A DNA stretch of 64,000 nt, taken from positions 206,813,981-206,877,980 of the forward strand of contig OU015490.1 of NCBI GenBank assembly GCA_907164885.2, written 5' to 3'. Below are positions 45,619-57,319 of this stretch, one piece after another. Position 1 is the first letter of the stretch; each line of letters starts with the position of its first letter. The DNA comes from Dolomedes plantarius (Eukaryota; Arthropoda; Arachnida; Araneae; Dolomedidae). Both the position numbers and the translations under genes were made by a program. Under the pieces are notes generated by a model. The model was not told where the DNA came from. It ran no database searches and saw only the letters and a program-made list of their open reading frames with translations.

Positions 45619-46118
45619 TGTACATATTGTTCCATTTTCCTGGGTTCATTAGGATTGAATAAAATTACTGAAGACACTGCCCACAAAATAAAATTTATTA
45701 TTATGTAAATTCTTCAGGCGCATACACAAATTCAAACAGAAAACACGTAACAAATTGTTTTCTATAGAGCAGAAAACTATAAAAATGCAAGTCAGGATAC
45801 CAGAGTCTTAAATACAATACACTCCTAACGCAATTTCAACACATTCATTTCTCAGTAGAAATTGAACTGAGTTCCAATGCCAATGTCAGGTATATTTATA
45901 GACTTCCAAAGTGCCCCCTATCGGTAAGCCAGCGCGTTATCTCTAAAAGCTTCTAGGGAGATTTAGACGGCAAGTTGGCGACTATTTGACACCTTATCGC
46001 CAAATGTGTAGAAATATTGCCAAATTTGGCAACCAAAATAAGTCACCAAATCTATCGCCATTTTGGGGATAACTCTCATATTTGGCTAGATTACCATAGG
46101 ATCGTAAAATTCGTAACA
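45619..46118 (-). mobile_element. LTR-like block (possible solo or lone LTR)
   Basis: Read on the minus strand, a 500-bp block begins TGTTACGAATTTTACGATCC and ends TGTACA, giving TG...CA ends. It contains a TATA-box-like TATAAATATA (45891-45900) and AATAAA-like signals near 45685-45700, the order U3-R-U5 would need. Several GGCGA/TTGGCGAC-like motifs occur in the U3 part. Past the CA end the strand reads TCAGATTGGGGTCTCAGCC, which might be a primer-binding-site region. No gag or pol sequence was seen, and no matching target duplication. Confidence 0.45.
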
Positions 46119-46149
46119 ATATGAAGGCAGGAAACAGAAACAGGAAAAT

Positions 46150-46347
46150 AAACACACAAACACAGAAGAATTTTTATTTACAGACTATGATACTGGCGAT
46201 GGACGGTGGTTTGTAAACCCACCTTCTAGACCTTTTGCAGGTGGAATACTATCAATTTTCCCAGATTACAATCAAGCCATATACAGGAATCGAATCTGCG
46301 GTCCTGGCATGGCAAGCTGAAATGTTAACCAATTAGTCCCTGGGTGA
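46150..46347 (-). mobile_element. SINE-like block with tRNA-derived head
   Basis: The minus strand from 46347 reads CACCCAGGGACTAATTGGTT, with GGACTAATTGG resembling a pol III A box. About 35 bases later comes GATTCGATTCC resembling a B box. A body of about 130 bp follows. The spacing fits a tRNA-derived SINE. It abuts the LTR-like block. Confidence 0.5.
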
Positions 46348-47950
46348 GGAAAATTCTATATTTATTTTCAAATAAAAGTCTCCCTTACTAACACTATATA
46401 AACCTATTTATTTTGTATTCTTTATACATGTGGACTAAATTCAAAATCTGAAACGAAATCATGAAATTGGGGATTTTATTATCTACCTAAGATTTTTGAA
46501 ATCGTTTTCTACATTCTAGCAAATGACGTTATACAAGATAAAAACAGCATTCAAAAGTAAAGAAGTATACTGGAAACCAATTTTGATAATTTACAGACCA
46601 CATTTTTCTTGAGTATGTCATTCTTAAAGATTTAAATATTTTTTACCTAGACTTACTGCTCAAAAAGTGCAGATGTAAGAGGTATTTAAACGCCAGATGA
46701 ACATGGTAGTCATAACAAGTTTTTCGAAATTATCTTCCCTTATAGTTTCCACACTGGCCCTAAAAAAACCTTAATATTTAATATTGTATAAGGGCCCGTA
46801 AGTACGCTAATGGTACTTTGCTTTGTCTAAAAGCTTAATTCCTTGTAATACCAGAAATATTCTCTTTTTTGTAGCCAAAAAGGAGATTTTAAAAGTTTTA
46901 CTCTGAAAACTATTGGGCCGACACCTGAAAAAAAAATTAAATTTCGCCTTTCCGACTGTTATAATTTTATTCTTGTTTATGCAAATATAAATATTTATGT
47001 CCTGATTGTTGCCACAGCTTTACTTTCAGCAGAAAGCATTAAAATTTTTAAAGCAGCACTTTGTATTTTTTTATCCATTTCATAAATATTATAATTTTCA
47101 TATGTGATAATTGTCATCTATCATACCGATGTCTTTGGTAGAAACATACATACGAAATAGATAATAATTTATATATGCAATAAATAATCAAATAAGTAAT
47201 AAATTACCTTTAGAAGTTAATTTCAGAGTAAGAAAGAATTAATCTGCAATTATGTGCTTAAATCACGAATACGTCATATTTTGCATTAGTTATATTAGAA
47301 TGTTATTTATAATATATAAATTAAATATGAACTAAGATTGTTACTGTACCGCATCTTAATTTGAGAGTTTATTGATTTCAAAAATAATTTTCAAAAATTA
47401 GCACATTGTGCTGAATTTTGTCAGGTGAGTTACTTTAAAATTTATAACTTTAAAATTCTTCTGGTATTTAGTTCTAGGTAAAATAAATGATAGCACCCTC
47501 GGACCATTCAACCTTAGAAAGTAACAATAAAAAACTACGGCGAGAAAGATTGACGGTAAAGAAATGTTTAGATGATGATTTAGGCATGTATGAGTTTATT
47601 TATTAAACAGTTTGAATGTTTCATTTTTCTGGAGTTGAAAATACTTGATAATATGGGAACTTACAAAATTTAAACGCAGACTGTCAAATTACAAATTCAG
47701 TGCTAAGAGTTTGATAACAGTTGTACGACAACAGAAAATGCATCTTCTAAAGACAAACATTTTACGAATTTTTATGCGGGAATTCCAAGGAACATCACAT
47801 TTAAGGCGGTATTTTGGTTAATAATTTGCTGTCTCACAAAACAGCGGTTCAAATACAGAGAGATATTTTTAATTGTTTATATATTTTTAAAATCCATGCG
47901 TTCATAATTTTCTATATTGAATTTCCCTGGACAAAACAATGCTTCCGAAA
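46348..47950. other. Intergenic, nothing recognised
   Basis: AT-rich sequence without recognised features. Confidence 0.4.
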
Positions 47951-47954
47951 GATA

Positions 47955-48400
47955 AATGTAGCAATGACGGAAGAATTGTCAAAGACCGTTTAATAATACT
48001 ACTAGCCACAGCAGATTCAAGCTTTAGTAACAGAGAAATCAAGCAGGCATTGTTGATTTATCACAACAGACATAGGTTCCCTATTAGTAGAATAAGCAAT
48101 GACTGAAAAAATTTCAAAGAACGTTTAACAATAGCATCAGTAACAGCAAGTTAAAGCATTGATAATATATAAATTAACCAGGCCTCGTTGTTTTAACACA
48201 CTAGACATAAGTTCCCTATCAGCAGAATAAACAATGAAGGAAGAATTTCCAAAGATCGTTTAACAACACCTCAAGGCATAGCAAGTTGTTGCTTTAGAGA
48301 TAGAGAAATCAGCCAGGCCTTATTGTTCAACACACTGGAAATATGTTCCCTATTAATAGAATATGCAATAATGGATGAATTTTCAGATAGTGTTATACAG
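47955..48400. repeat. Tandem array, ~134-bp units, about 3.3 copies
   Basis: GCAATGACGGAAGAATT at about 47962 recurs in altered form near 48097, 48231 and 48368. CAAAGACCGTTTAACAA, GAGAAATCAAGCAGGC and CATAGGTTCCCTATTAGTAG recur in step with it. Confidence 0.8.
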
Positions 48401-48901
48401 ACGAAGATGAACAAGAGTTTTGTTAAGAAGGACAAAAAAGTTCAAATATTGTAACATCAGAGGTAAGAAGTGAAATGAAATAACAAATTTAACCCTGCTT
48501 ACTGCACTCAAAACTTTCAATGTCTCACAAACATGAAAGTATTTCAAATAAAGCAACATGCTGATAAAATAAGATGTATATCCCCATCAAAAGAAGTTTC
48601 AAAATGAAAATAATTTAAAATGCCAATCGAGTGGTTTTCAGTCTTTAAACTAATTTTATATGTATATGTAATTCAATTATAAATGTGGGCTATATACATA
48701 GTTGCTTAATGAACGTTACAGTGAACATAAGCAACAATCAAAATTAGTTGTTAGAAACTCATTGAGTTACATTTGAAGTAATATATCAATCCCCCTTTCT
48801 TATGGATAAATTTTTCACTCTCGTGGATGGTGGCAGATGGAGAGTTTTATTGTACTAGATAAAAATGCGAAATGATCGTCTTAAAATTTCCAATAAACAT
48901 A
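48401..48901. other. Intergenic, nothing recognised
   Basis: AT-rich; no feature seen up to the TA insertion site of the mariner. Confidence 0.4.
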
Positions 48902-50207
48902 CAGAGGCTGTTTACACATGTTTTATACGATGTATATTGTATTCACAAAACTAAATTACATAAAATTGTGTTTTAAATGTTCTATTTGACATCCCTTATT
49001 CTGAACTATCTTCCGACACCGCAATTTCCAGGATAATAATGCCTTTTGAAGTGTCAGAAGAGGTATTTTATACCATGCCTCCTGAACAGCTTTCCAGAGT
49101 CCTGTAAGGATTTTGGGACGACATTTGGATAATGCAGATTTTAAAAGTCCGAAAGCACAAAAATCCATAGGTGATACATCGGGAGATTTAGTAGGGATAT
49201 CAGTGAAGGGTATGGGAAGGCCTTGATACCAGGTTTTTGTTCCATTTCTTTTAGGAAATTTACAGTGGATTTTGATGTGTGACTGCTAGCTTTGTCCTGA
49301 TGGCGTCTCACAGATTGATGGCACTGTGGGTAAAGCGATGGTATTTCATTCAGAAAAATTGGCGATAAAATATGTTCCTGATAGTATTTGGAGTTAATCT
49401 TGACATTTTTTTCCAATCTCTTTATTTTTAACTTGGCATTATAAGAAAAACCAGAAACAATCATGAATCCCTTAGAAAAACTTTCTTTCGATTCTTTGAA
49501 CCATGTACTTAAATTTTTTTCTCCCCTTTTATGATAATAAATGGCTCTTTTTTTGTTGCAATCACTTAAATACACCCATGATTCATCTATTGTGACAATT
49601 GTTTTCCATTTTTCTTTGGATAAGTGTTTCTCATATAGAATTCTGCAGTGTGTCCTGCGTTCAGCGATATGATTTGGAAGAAGACGATGCACATTGCGTT
49701 TTTTTTCGCTTTCTTAAGATTTAAATCAACGTTTATCATTTTGTTTACAGTGGACACCGAGCATTTTAATAATTTTGCAACTGTCCTTTGACTAGGGAGA
49801 TTTTCTTTTAACATTAAACAACGTACCTTTGCAATAGTCGAAGATGTCCGTTTTTTCCTTGGATACTTGTTTGGAATTTTTGTCCCACTTGAGGCTCCAA
49901 TTTGACGGTTTTTTTCTTTCTTGTTGACGATATTACCTATCGACGCTTTAGATATCACAAAACCATGACTCTCACATCGTTTATGGATAGCGGGGTATGC
50001 ATATTTCTCTTCGGAAAGAGCATAAATGTAGCCTTCGAACCACTGCTTTGTTGAAAACGCCATTTTGAATAAAAACGAAACTTTCAAGCCGCAGACGATA
50101 ATTTTGACTTTTAAATACATAGTACAATTGCAATTATTTCTTTTGCAGCAAATGATTTTTTATTACCGCTTATCAAAATCATCTAAAAAATGTGCGAACA
50201 GCCTCTG
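48902..50207 (-). mobile_element. DD41D-type mariner, copy 2 (near full length)
   Basis: The left end CAGAGGCTGTTTACACATGT and the reverse complement of the right end (CAGAGGCTGTTCGCACATTT) form TIRs of about 30 bp. TA lies outside both (48900-48901, 50208-50209). The 1306-bp length is normal for mariner. It is the longer sister of 31101-32280. Confidence 0.9.
48956..50063 (-). pseudogene. DD41D-type mariner transposase, copy 2, frameshifted
   Basis: From the ATG at 50063: MAFSTKQWFEGYIYALSEEK, an N-terminal HTH, then ENLPSQRTVAKLLKCSVSTV and NKMINVDLNLKKAKK. A T8 tract (six T in copy 1) shifts the frame. The next frame carries TIVTIDESWVYLSDCNKKRA with the first catalytic aspartate, KESFSKGFMIVSGFSYNAKL, and HQDKASSHTSKSTVNFLKEM with the second. 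A further shift leads to SPDVSPMDFCAFGLLKSAL with the third, ending QIEHLKHNFM at 48956. By alignment with copy 1 I count 41 residues between the second and third aspartates, matching the DD41D (rosa) class. All catalytic residues survive, but at least two frameshifts disable it. Confidence 0.88.
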
Positions 50208-50209
50208 TA

Positions 50210-51771
50210 TTTACATTAAATTTCTAAAACGTAATTAAAAAGAGTTTCCAAAAATTGTTTAATTTTTTTAAAACAGAGTATTACTAGGCATTGGGAAAAC
50301 GAATACTGAATGATAAATCTATGACTATTATAACTTTCTTTCGGCGAATGTTTCTGAAACTAAAATTTTCTTTGGGGAAGGCCAAAATCATAGTTAATCT
50401 CTCTACATGCCATTTTTTTTGTTTGTTTCATAAGGCATAATTTTCTGAAACATATCTAACAACTTTTTCTACTTTTATAATATGCGTACCCAGCTTATTT
50501 TGTGTCTTTTCATCAAACTTTATACTGCTGTAGTTAGTACTAAAATATTATTAATTGTGAGTTAGGGAAATGATTATTTCGTCCCCAAACATTTTCATTA
50601 ACATGGCGAAAATTTTCTGATGATATGCAAGCAAAAATAGCCCCAATAGGATTCAGTTTAAAGGTAAGTATTGAAATTAAACAATAACATTAGTTTATAA
50701 TTTGTGCACGTTTATGGAAATTAATTAGGGTTATCTCATTACAAGTAACCAACCTTTGCTACAACCTATCAGATCACTTATAAGTAACATCGTAAAATAT
50801 GAAATAAGTCATTAATATATTTTCTAAAATCCATTATCTGAGCTAAACTGCAATATATATCAACAAAATACATTAAGTGACGCTACCATTTGCTTGGGCA
50901 ATGTATCTTGCTCTGAAGAAATTTATTAATTGTCTTTGCTTTGAGTACAGAATACATTAAATTTTGTCATTGTTCGAGACGAGTAAATAAAGTTATCACT
51001 TGATAAACGAACTTGTAAAGAAAGACGAAGTGTCTTATACATATTTAGGAGGTAATGTTTGTCAGGTATCGTTTATATTTTCATGACAACTTTATCTTTG
51101 GTCTCCTGGCTGACAATATCCATTAGAGATGATCTTGAACTGAACGCTGTTTGGTGTAATCTATATTAGCGAAACTTAATATCATCAAATGACATCCCAA
51201 GGTAAAGATTAATTGACCTGCTCTCCAGATGGTACACTCTCATCGCGTTTTTAGCTGCAATACTTTGTTTTACGAGGATTAATGTCACTTTACCTAATAA
51301 GCCATTAATTTGAAACTTACACTTAAACTTAAGGTAAGAATATAAATCATATTTTCAGAAATATCGATGAACTACAAACTAATAGAAACAAGATTTGGTG
51401 ATTTATTATATTTTATTATTTTTCTTTATTTATAAATTGAAACATAAAAGGTAACATAAGAACGTAAGTAACAGAAAAAGTGCCGCTAAAGCGTGCACCT
51501 TTTTATGCTTTATACAAAGATAAAATATTGCACACTTTAGCGAAGGTTTTCTCAGTAATAATTAATAAAGCTAAAATCCTAGGAATACTAACTTCCTCGA
51601 AATACTTACTTACCAATTTACTAGCTTACATCAGATTTAGTAGGAAAAAAATGGTGTTAAATTCAGAGAACTGAAATTTATGTATACTACAATTTTGTAT
51701 ACTAAATTTTGTATATTTATGTATACTAAATTTTTGTATACTAAACGTTTTTGAGAGATGAAGAAATTATT
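50210..51771. other. Intergenic, nothing recognised
   Basis: AT-rich. A short tandem TGTATACTAAATTTT repeat occurs at about 51680-51745. A strong donor-like AAAG|GTAAGTATT at 50664 follows a short frame but no acceptor fits. Confidence 0.4.
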
Positions 51772-51775
51772 TTAA

Positions 51776-52487
51776 GGTATCCGACTTCGTTCGAAGACTT
51801 TTTTTTGAAAAAATGTACTTGTGAAAATTTCTGTCTTATTTTTCGAAGGAATATAGCACCAACACTCGAAAATGATGAAAAAAATAGACATTAACTATGC
51901 AAACTATTTCAAAATTGATGAAATTGAGTAACAATGACGGCTCTAGCGCTAAAAAAAATTATGCATGCAACATAAACTTTTTTTTTGTGATATGCACTTA
52001 AGTACCTTATAAGTGTAATTAACTACAAGCTAATCGATATCTCAAAATATCAAAAAATACAGGTCATTATATGCAATTACATGTAAAATTTCAGTAATTT
52101 TCCATGAGATTTTTTATAAATGCACCTGTAAATCAACAAATAATATACCTAGAACCATATATGTAATCTATTACATTCTTAGTATTATGAAAAACATACG
52201 TGAATAATTTCATAGACATATCATGATTTGATTTTGAGTTATCACAAGAGTCGTTTACATTTTTGATGAAAAATAAGTTCTTCAGAAAACACGAATAAAG
52301 TTTTCAACTTGTATTGAAATGCATAGCTGCTGCGTATCTTTAACTTGCTCTCATTTCATTTCTAATGATCGTATCGAAAAAACTAAAGCAAATTTAGATA
52401 CATAAATTTACAATCTTTAACCAAAGGGAATTGAAAACAATTTCGGAATTTTTGTCAAAATCGATGTTTTAAAAGTAGACGGGTACC
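51776..52487. mobile_element. Non-autonomous element with TTAA target duplication
   Basis: TTAA (51772-51775) is followed by GGTATCCGAC, and GTAGACGGGTACC is followed by TTAA (52488-52491). The ends are short inverted repeats (GGTAYCCG plus partial similarity). The 712-bp interior is AT-rich with no coding. TTAA duplications are typical of piggyBac-type mobilisation, but the ends differ from the piggyBac at 11131. Confidence 0.65.
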
Positions 52488-52491
52488 TTAA

Positions 52492-53394
52492 TTATTGCTA
52501 CAAATATGTGCTTTAATGTATACTTTGATAATAATCATGTATAAGAAATGTAATATAAATACATTTTAATTAATATATCACATTAATCAATAATCGTTCA
52601 CATTAATCGATCGATAACATAATGTTCCTTTCTCAAAGTATATGATCTTTTTTGAAACGCGGCTTACGGTAGGTAGAAAAACCCATAGTAAGATTCATAA
52701 TTCAAAGAGAAATAGACACTGCAACAAATGGCGGTATTTTCTTCATTCATGGACTTTTTTCCATACAGGGTTTAATGCCTATCCAGTAATATTCTTGACG
52801 GATTTTGCATTAAAACTGTTTGTCGATGCTATATTCTTCAAAGCAACTGGCCAGTTGCGTCTAATGTGAGTAAGATGTGCACAAATTTATTTCGTTACAC
52901 ATTTCTTGGTTTTTCTCATGTAAGAGATGCGATCTATGCCAAATGGGAATACACCTAGAGTGATAGATACACAGGTAATTAGGAATTGCCCAATTAAGCC
53001 CAATGACGGTATATCACTCTTGTACGTTTTTCTGGTACATGATCCTTTCATAGACACGGACTCGTGGTAAATGGGAAATAATCCAGATGGATAAAAAGGT
53101 AAAAAAAAATCGTTGATGGTTTTAATGGCTTTATAACATCATAGTTTTTTTTATGAGACGTTATCCTCTTTGAAGCTCGACTCACCCAATATGATATAAA
53201 AACACTGTTGGTCAGAAGAAATTCTCCGAATGTGTGTAATGACGGCATTACATGTATTGCCATTACATGTTTCTCAGACAGACGTGGCTCGCAAATAATA
53301 TCACCCCCTAAGGGTAAAATTTCCAGTGGAATAGACACACTTGTAAGGTATACACAAGATTTGATTCACAAGAATCGAACTTTTGAGTGAATTA
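52492..53394. other. Unclassified, somewhat GC-richer sequence
   Basis: There are open stretches on both strands (52642-52869, 53048-53338) without a recognisable family. GGCATTACATGTATTGCCAT followed by TACATG near 53242 is a small repeat. Confidence 0.3.
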
Positions 53395-53760
53395 AAGAAG
53401 CTGCTTTAGATATGCTAATTTCGGCATACGCGCTTAGTATAAATACCACGCAGCGTCATTAAGAAAAGAGGGGAGGTTGTTAAGGTTGAAAAGGTGTTAT
53501 CCTGCGCTAGTGCTTAGCGGGCCAGAAGTTTACATGGCAGTACTGCTGGTTTGACTTACTGTTCGTGAGTATAAAAATATATTGTTCTTGAAAGCTGTGT
53601 TTATACATTCCGTACAAGTAGTACGCATGCTTATTGCTGTAAAAGCCAATTATATGTGCAACGAATTCAATAAACATTGTTTCATGTATAAACTGTGTTT
53701 GCTTCAAATTCAAATAGAGTGCCACTTCAAATTATATACACCCAAGTCTGGGTAGAAGTG
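53395..53760. other. Promoter-like or LTR-like block
   Basis: A TATAAATA box (53439-53446) is followed 30 bp later by GCGTCATTAAG. An AATAAA signal (53669-53674) lies 220 bp downstream, and the stretch is less AT-rich. This order resembles U3-R-U5 of an LTR but no TG...CA boundaries or duplications were found. CACCCAAGTCTGGGTAG at 53738 is a small hairpin. Confidence 0.3.
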
Positions 53761-53959
53761 AGCATAGAAACTCTATACACTTGCATATCCTGACGAACAT
53801 TAAACAATTTATTGCAAAAAATATCAAGTACGTCCATTTTTAATTGTATGCAAGCAAGATTAGACACCGCACAACTTCCAGGTTACCACTGCTAGCTTCC
53901 CGATAAAATTCAAACATCTAATGCAAGTTTAGGAAATACAGATCATTCCCATTATCAAC

Positions 53960-54345
53960 TAACTTTCTGTTGTCGGGGAACAGATGGTTAGTCCCGAAAA
54001 ATGGAAGTATATAGTAAAACCACTTTATATATGGTAAACGTCCGGCTAGGTCAGGCTGATTGTTAGGTTAAAATACAGAAGATTCATTAAATGTCATGAA
54101 CATATTACTGTTGATTACGAAATTTTAAATCATTTGAGGTTTTCAAAATCTAGCAGATTAAGAGGAATCGTATAATCAACTGACAATCTAATGTCGACGA
54201 ACAGATCGTTAATTCTGGAGCATGGTAATGGATAGTAATACCACGTCGTATATGAGAATTCATACATGCGAAACAGTGAGAACAGGGTAGGACGATTGTT
54301 TGATTAAAATAATTCGTTAAATGAGAATTGTATGTGTACTTGCTT
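53960..54345 (+). repeat. Two-unit tandem duplication (~235 bp)
   Basis: GAACAGATGGTTAGTCCCGA...ATAGTAAAACCACTTTATAT...AGGTCAGGCTGATTGTTAGG is paralleled about 235 bp later by GAACAGATCGTTAATTCTGG...ATAGTAATACCACGTCGTAT...AGGGTAGGACGATTGTTTGA. Confidence 0.6.
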
Positions 54346-56110
54346 TGATGGTGCGTTGAGACCTAAATGCAGGACTAAAATTAAATAATTCAACAAAACA
54401 ATTTTCATTTGATTTGTCCATCTGTATCAATGGGGATCTCGGGGACATGGGATGTCTTTTGGTTAGACCTGCATCCTATTCAGAAAGTTCCCCCTTGAGG
54501 TAAATTATTTGGTTAGGCCTCCTGATGACGAGACCATTCGGTTACCTCGATATATTGTTTAGTTCCTTTACTGCTACAGAAACTTGCATTATGGTGCTTT
54601 TAGTCCTAAGTACAGGATTGCTGTTTGTTTTTTGCGTACATTCTTCCTGCTTATAATTGTCTTCCATTATGAATTATTTATTTTTAGCTATATTTGTTAA
54701 ATCCGATTACTGGTGATTACGAAACAATTTTCGAAGTCTTCCAAAGAATGTTGCAAAACATATTTTATCGCAAAAGTTGAGAGAGAACATTAAGTATTAT
54801 TAACGGCTACATAAGATATACATTTTCTATACGATATATACATTAATATCATTATAACAAAATTGGATTTCATATCACGAATATGAGGTTTTTTTCTCTG
54901 ATAAAACAATAAAAAAATGTAGTTAAATTCAAAAAATAAAAAAAATGACAGTCCCCATTGTCCCTAATTGCTAAAACAAAATTTTAAACACATTGCACCT
55001 GAAATATCAGCCCAAGATCTTTTTACTTAGTGTAAATCTTAAAAGATAAATTATCTTCATTAAGTATCCGTTAATAACGTCCATATTGTAAGGAAAGCTG
55101 TTACATGCATGAATTAACGCCCAAAAAGTTAGATAAATAGAAAAGCTCTCAAATTTATTAAAAATATGCATTAAAATGAGAACCGACTATTTACATAATC
55201 CAGTTCAATGCGCAATTACTGCTACTTTTATATGGTTATATTGAAATTTAAAATTTACCCTTAAAGCAATTAATTGTTCGTTAAAATAAAATATTAGTCA
55301 GTCAACATTTAATAACGTAGAATTTTTGAAAGAAGAGAGAAGGTACACGATGTTTACAAGCTGGGATGATGTTTACAAGGGAATTTTTCTAATTTATTGC
55401 ATGTCGGCTTTTAGAACGAAACAAGTCTTGCAGAAATAATTTGAGAAATAATAGCAGGCTGTCATTAACTTAGGTGCACTAGATGAATTTTAATTGAGGT
55501 TAGTGTCAGTTTATAAGCACTTTTATAAAGTTGATTTAATGGTTTATTTTTAATGGCTTTCATTTTAGCACTCTAAATATTTAAAAACTTACCAAAAGCG
55601 TGCGACGAGCATGCTACATAATTACACAAGATGTAATAGGATTTTCTCATTTTGATTTTTTTATCTGCAGAGTTTCGACGTTGTCTAGATTGAATGCGGT
55701 AAATGTGCTGGGTCTGTTATTTATTTTGTTTTCGATCATTTAGTGATAATTTTCGCTTATGTTGCAAAGGTGCTGTAAGTGTTAATTAAAGCTTCGTAGG
55801 CTAATTTTAAGTAGGGTATTTTGTTAAAACATTTTATTAGGATCATATATATTCATTAATAATGCATTTACATGGCTTACGAGAAACGTGAATTTTGCGT
55901 AATTGAAATAGCCTAATTTAAAGCATTTAATTCTGGAGAAATGGCAATCAAGTCTTAAGGATTTAACACTGTATATGATTAAAAAACCTGTAATTTTAAT
56001 TTTAAGTACTGGTCTATATTGTCCTTTTCTCATACCATTCAATTTCAAATTCTCGTAACTTATAATGCCTATTCTATGCAGTATTGATTACCAACAATTA
56101 GCAGCTGTAT
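54346..56110. other. Intergenic, nothing recognised
   Basis: AT-rich DNA with no recognised feature. Confidence 0.4.
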
Positions 56111-56118
56111 GTTATTAT

Positions 56119-56206
56119 TAGGGATATGTAAATTTCGCATTAAAAATATCGAAATTTATTTATTTCGCATTAAAAAATGTGAAATTTAGCATTTATTCGC
56201 AAAATA

Positions 56207-56248
<42 letters not shown>

Positions 56249-56913
56249 TCAAAAATTAAAAAATAAAATTAAATTGCATTTTTTAAAAAGTTTCAATTTT
56301 ACTTCCTTGGATACGTAAGTATCAAAATTTCTAATTAAAAGCTGACATCATGTTCCGTAAGTCTTGGCCTTCTGTCATTAATTACTATATAGCACATACC
56401 AAAATATCTCAGGAACTACTCTGTTAACGGGAATATGAAGGCTTTGCATAGCTGCATTTGCAAAGTTGAGGTAGCAGCATTTCGTTGCAACTAAAATCTG
56501 TATAATATCAACAGGAGTATTTTGGTTGACTACTGTAAGTAGCTGAAATACCGTTGAGTTTTGAGCTCAAGAGACGTACTTAAATCTACTAAAATGTACC
56601 ACAAAACTTTATGGTTGATTTTCACAGTTAGATTTTCATGTTCGACTCTGGTACGGACAAACTGTCCCGGTGAAATTCGGAGAAAATCTGAAGGAGAGTG
56701 AGATTTATCAGTTGAAGACCGCGGATGGTTTTAGTAACGCAATTATGTTAACATATTACTACTATTATTACCCAATTTCACTTAAAAAGCCGTTTATCAC
56801 TGCGTTTTCTAAGAAAAGCAGTAATGAAATAATTTTCTCATTTATTTGCTAATATCAGCAAATTTCGCATTTATTGGCATATGTTTCGTAAATGTGAAAT
56901 TTACGTATCCCTA
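56119..56913. mobile_element. Non-autonomous hAT-type element with 8-bp target duplication
   Basis: The left end TAGGGATATGTAAATTTCGC and the reverse complement of the right end (TAGGGATACGTAAATTTCAC) are inverted repeats. The identical 8-mer GTTATTAT flanks both sides (56111-56118 and 56914-56921), the hAT signature. The 795-bp interior contains subterminal TTTCGCATTA repeats, a TA microsatellite (56209-56245) and no complete transposase. Confidence 0.85.
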
Positions 56914-56921
56914 GTTATTAT

Positions 56922-57319
56922 GTATGAATTACAAATATTTGTTTAAAAATAAAACTATAGCCAATGAAAGCGAGCAGCATGTTTCAAAACTGATGTTAGA
57001 TGTTTCGATTAAACATGGAAACTCTATATTTATAGTTTGAATAATCTGCGTCGCATTTTAGGTAGACACAAGTTTTTCGCAAAATGGACGAATTTTTACT
57101 AAAGCAGGGTTGCTCTTGAGTGACGCTGGTTATCTTCTACGGCAAGCCCATAATAGGGAGGCCCCTAATTCACATCGTGATTCGGGGGAATTCTGTAAAG
57201 ATAAACATCTGCCCCCTTTGAAATAAATATTTATTGGACAAAACAAATTGATTAATATTTTTAAAGTTTATATTTTGCTTCGGCACAAACCTAGAGCATA
57301 CATTCTGTCACAAAAATAT
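56922..57319. other. Intergenic, one GC-richer patch
   Basis: 57100-57215 is less AT-rich (GGGAGGCCCC, GGGGGAATTC, GCCCCC) but shows no recognisable gene. Confidence 0.35.

Noticed and set aside
50540..50664. Possible MATH-domain-like exon (TFSLTWRKFSDDMQAKIAPI before AAAG|GTAAGT)
   Set aside because: The frame has a stop just upstream and no acceptor lies between that stop and the peptide, so no exon model works.
53395..53760. Definite solo LTR
   Set aside because: TATA box and AATAAA are in the right order but no TG...CA ends or target duplication were found, so it is listed only as promoter-like.
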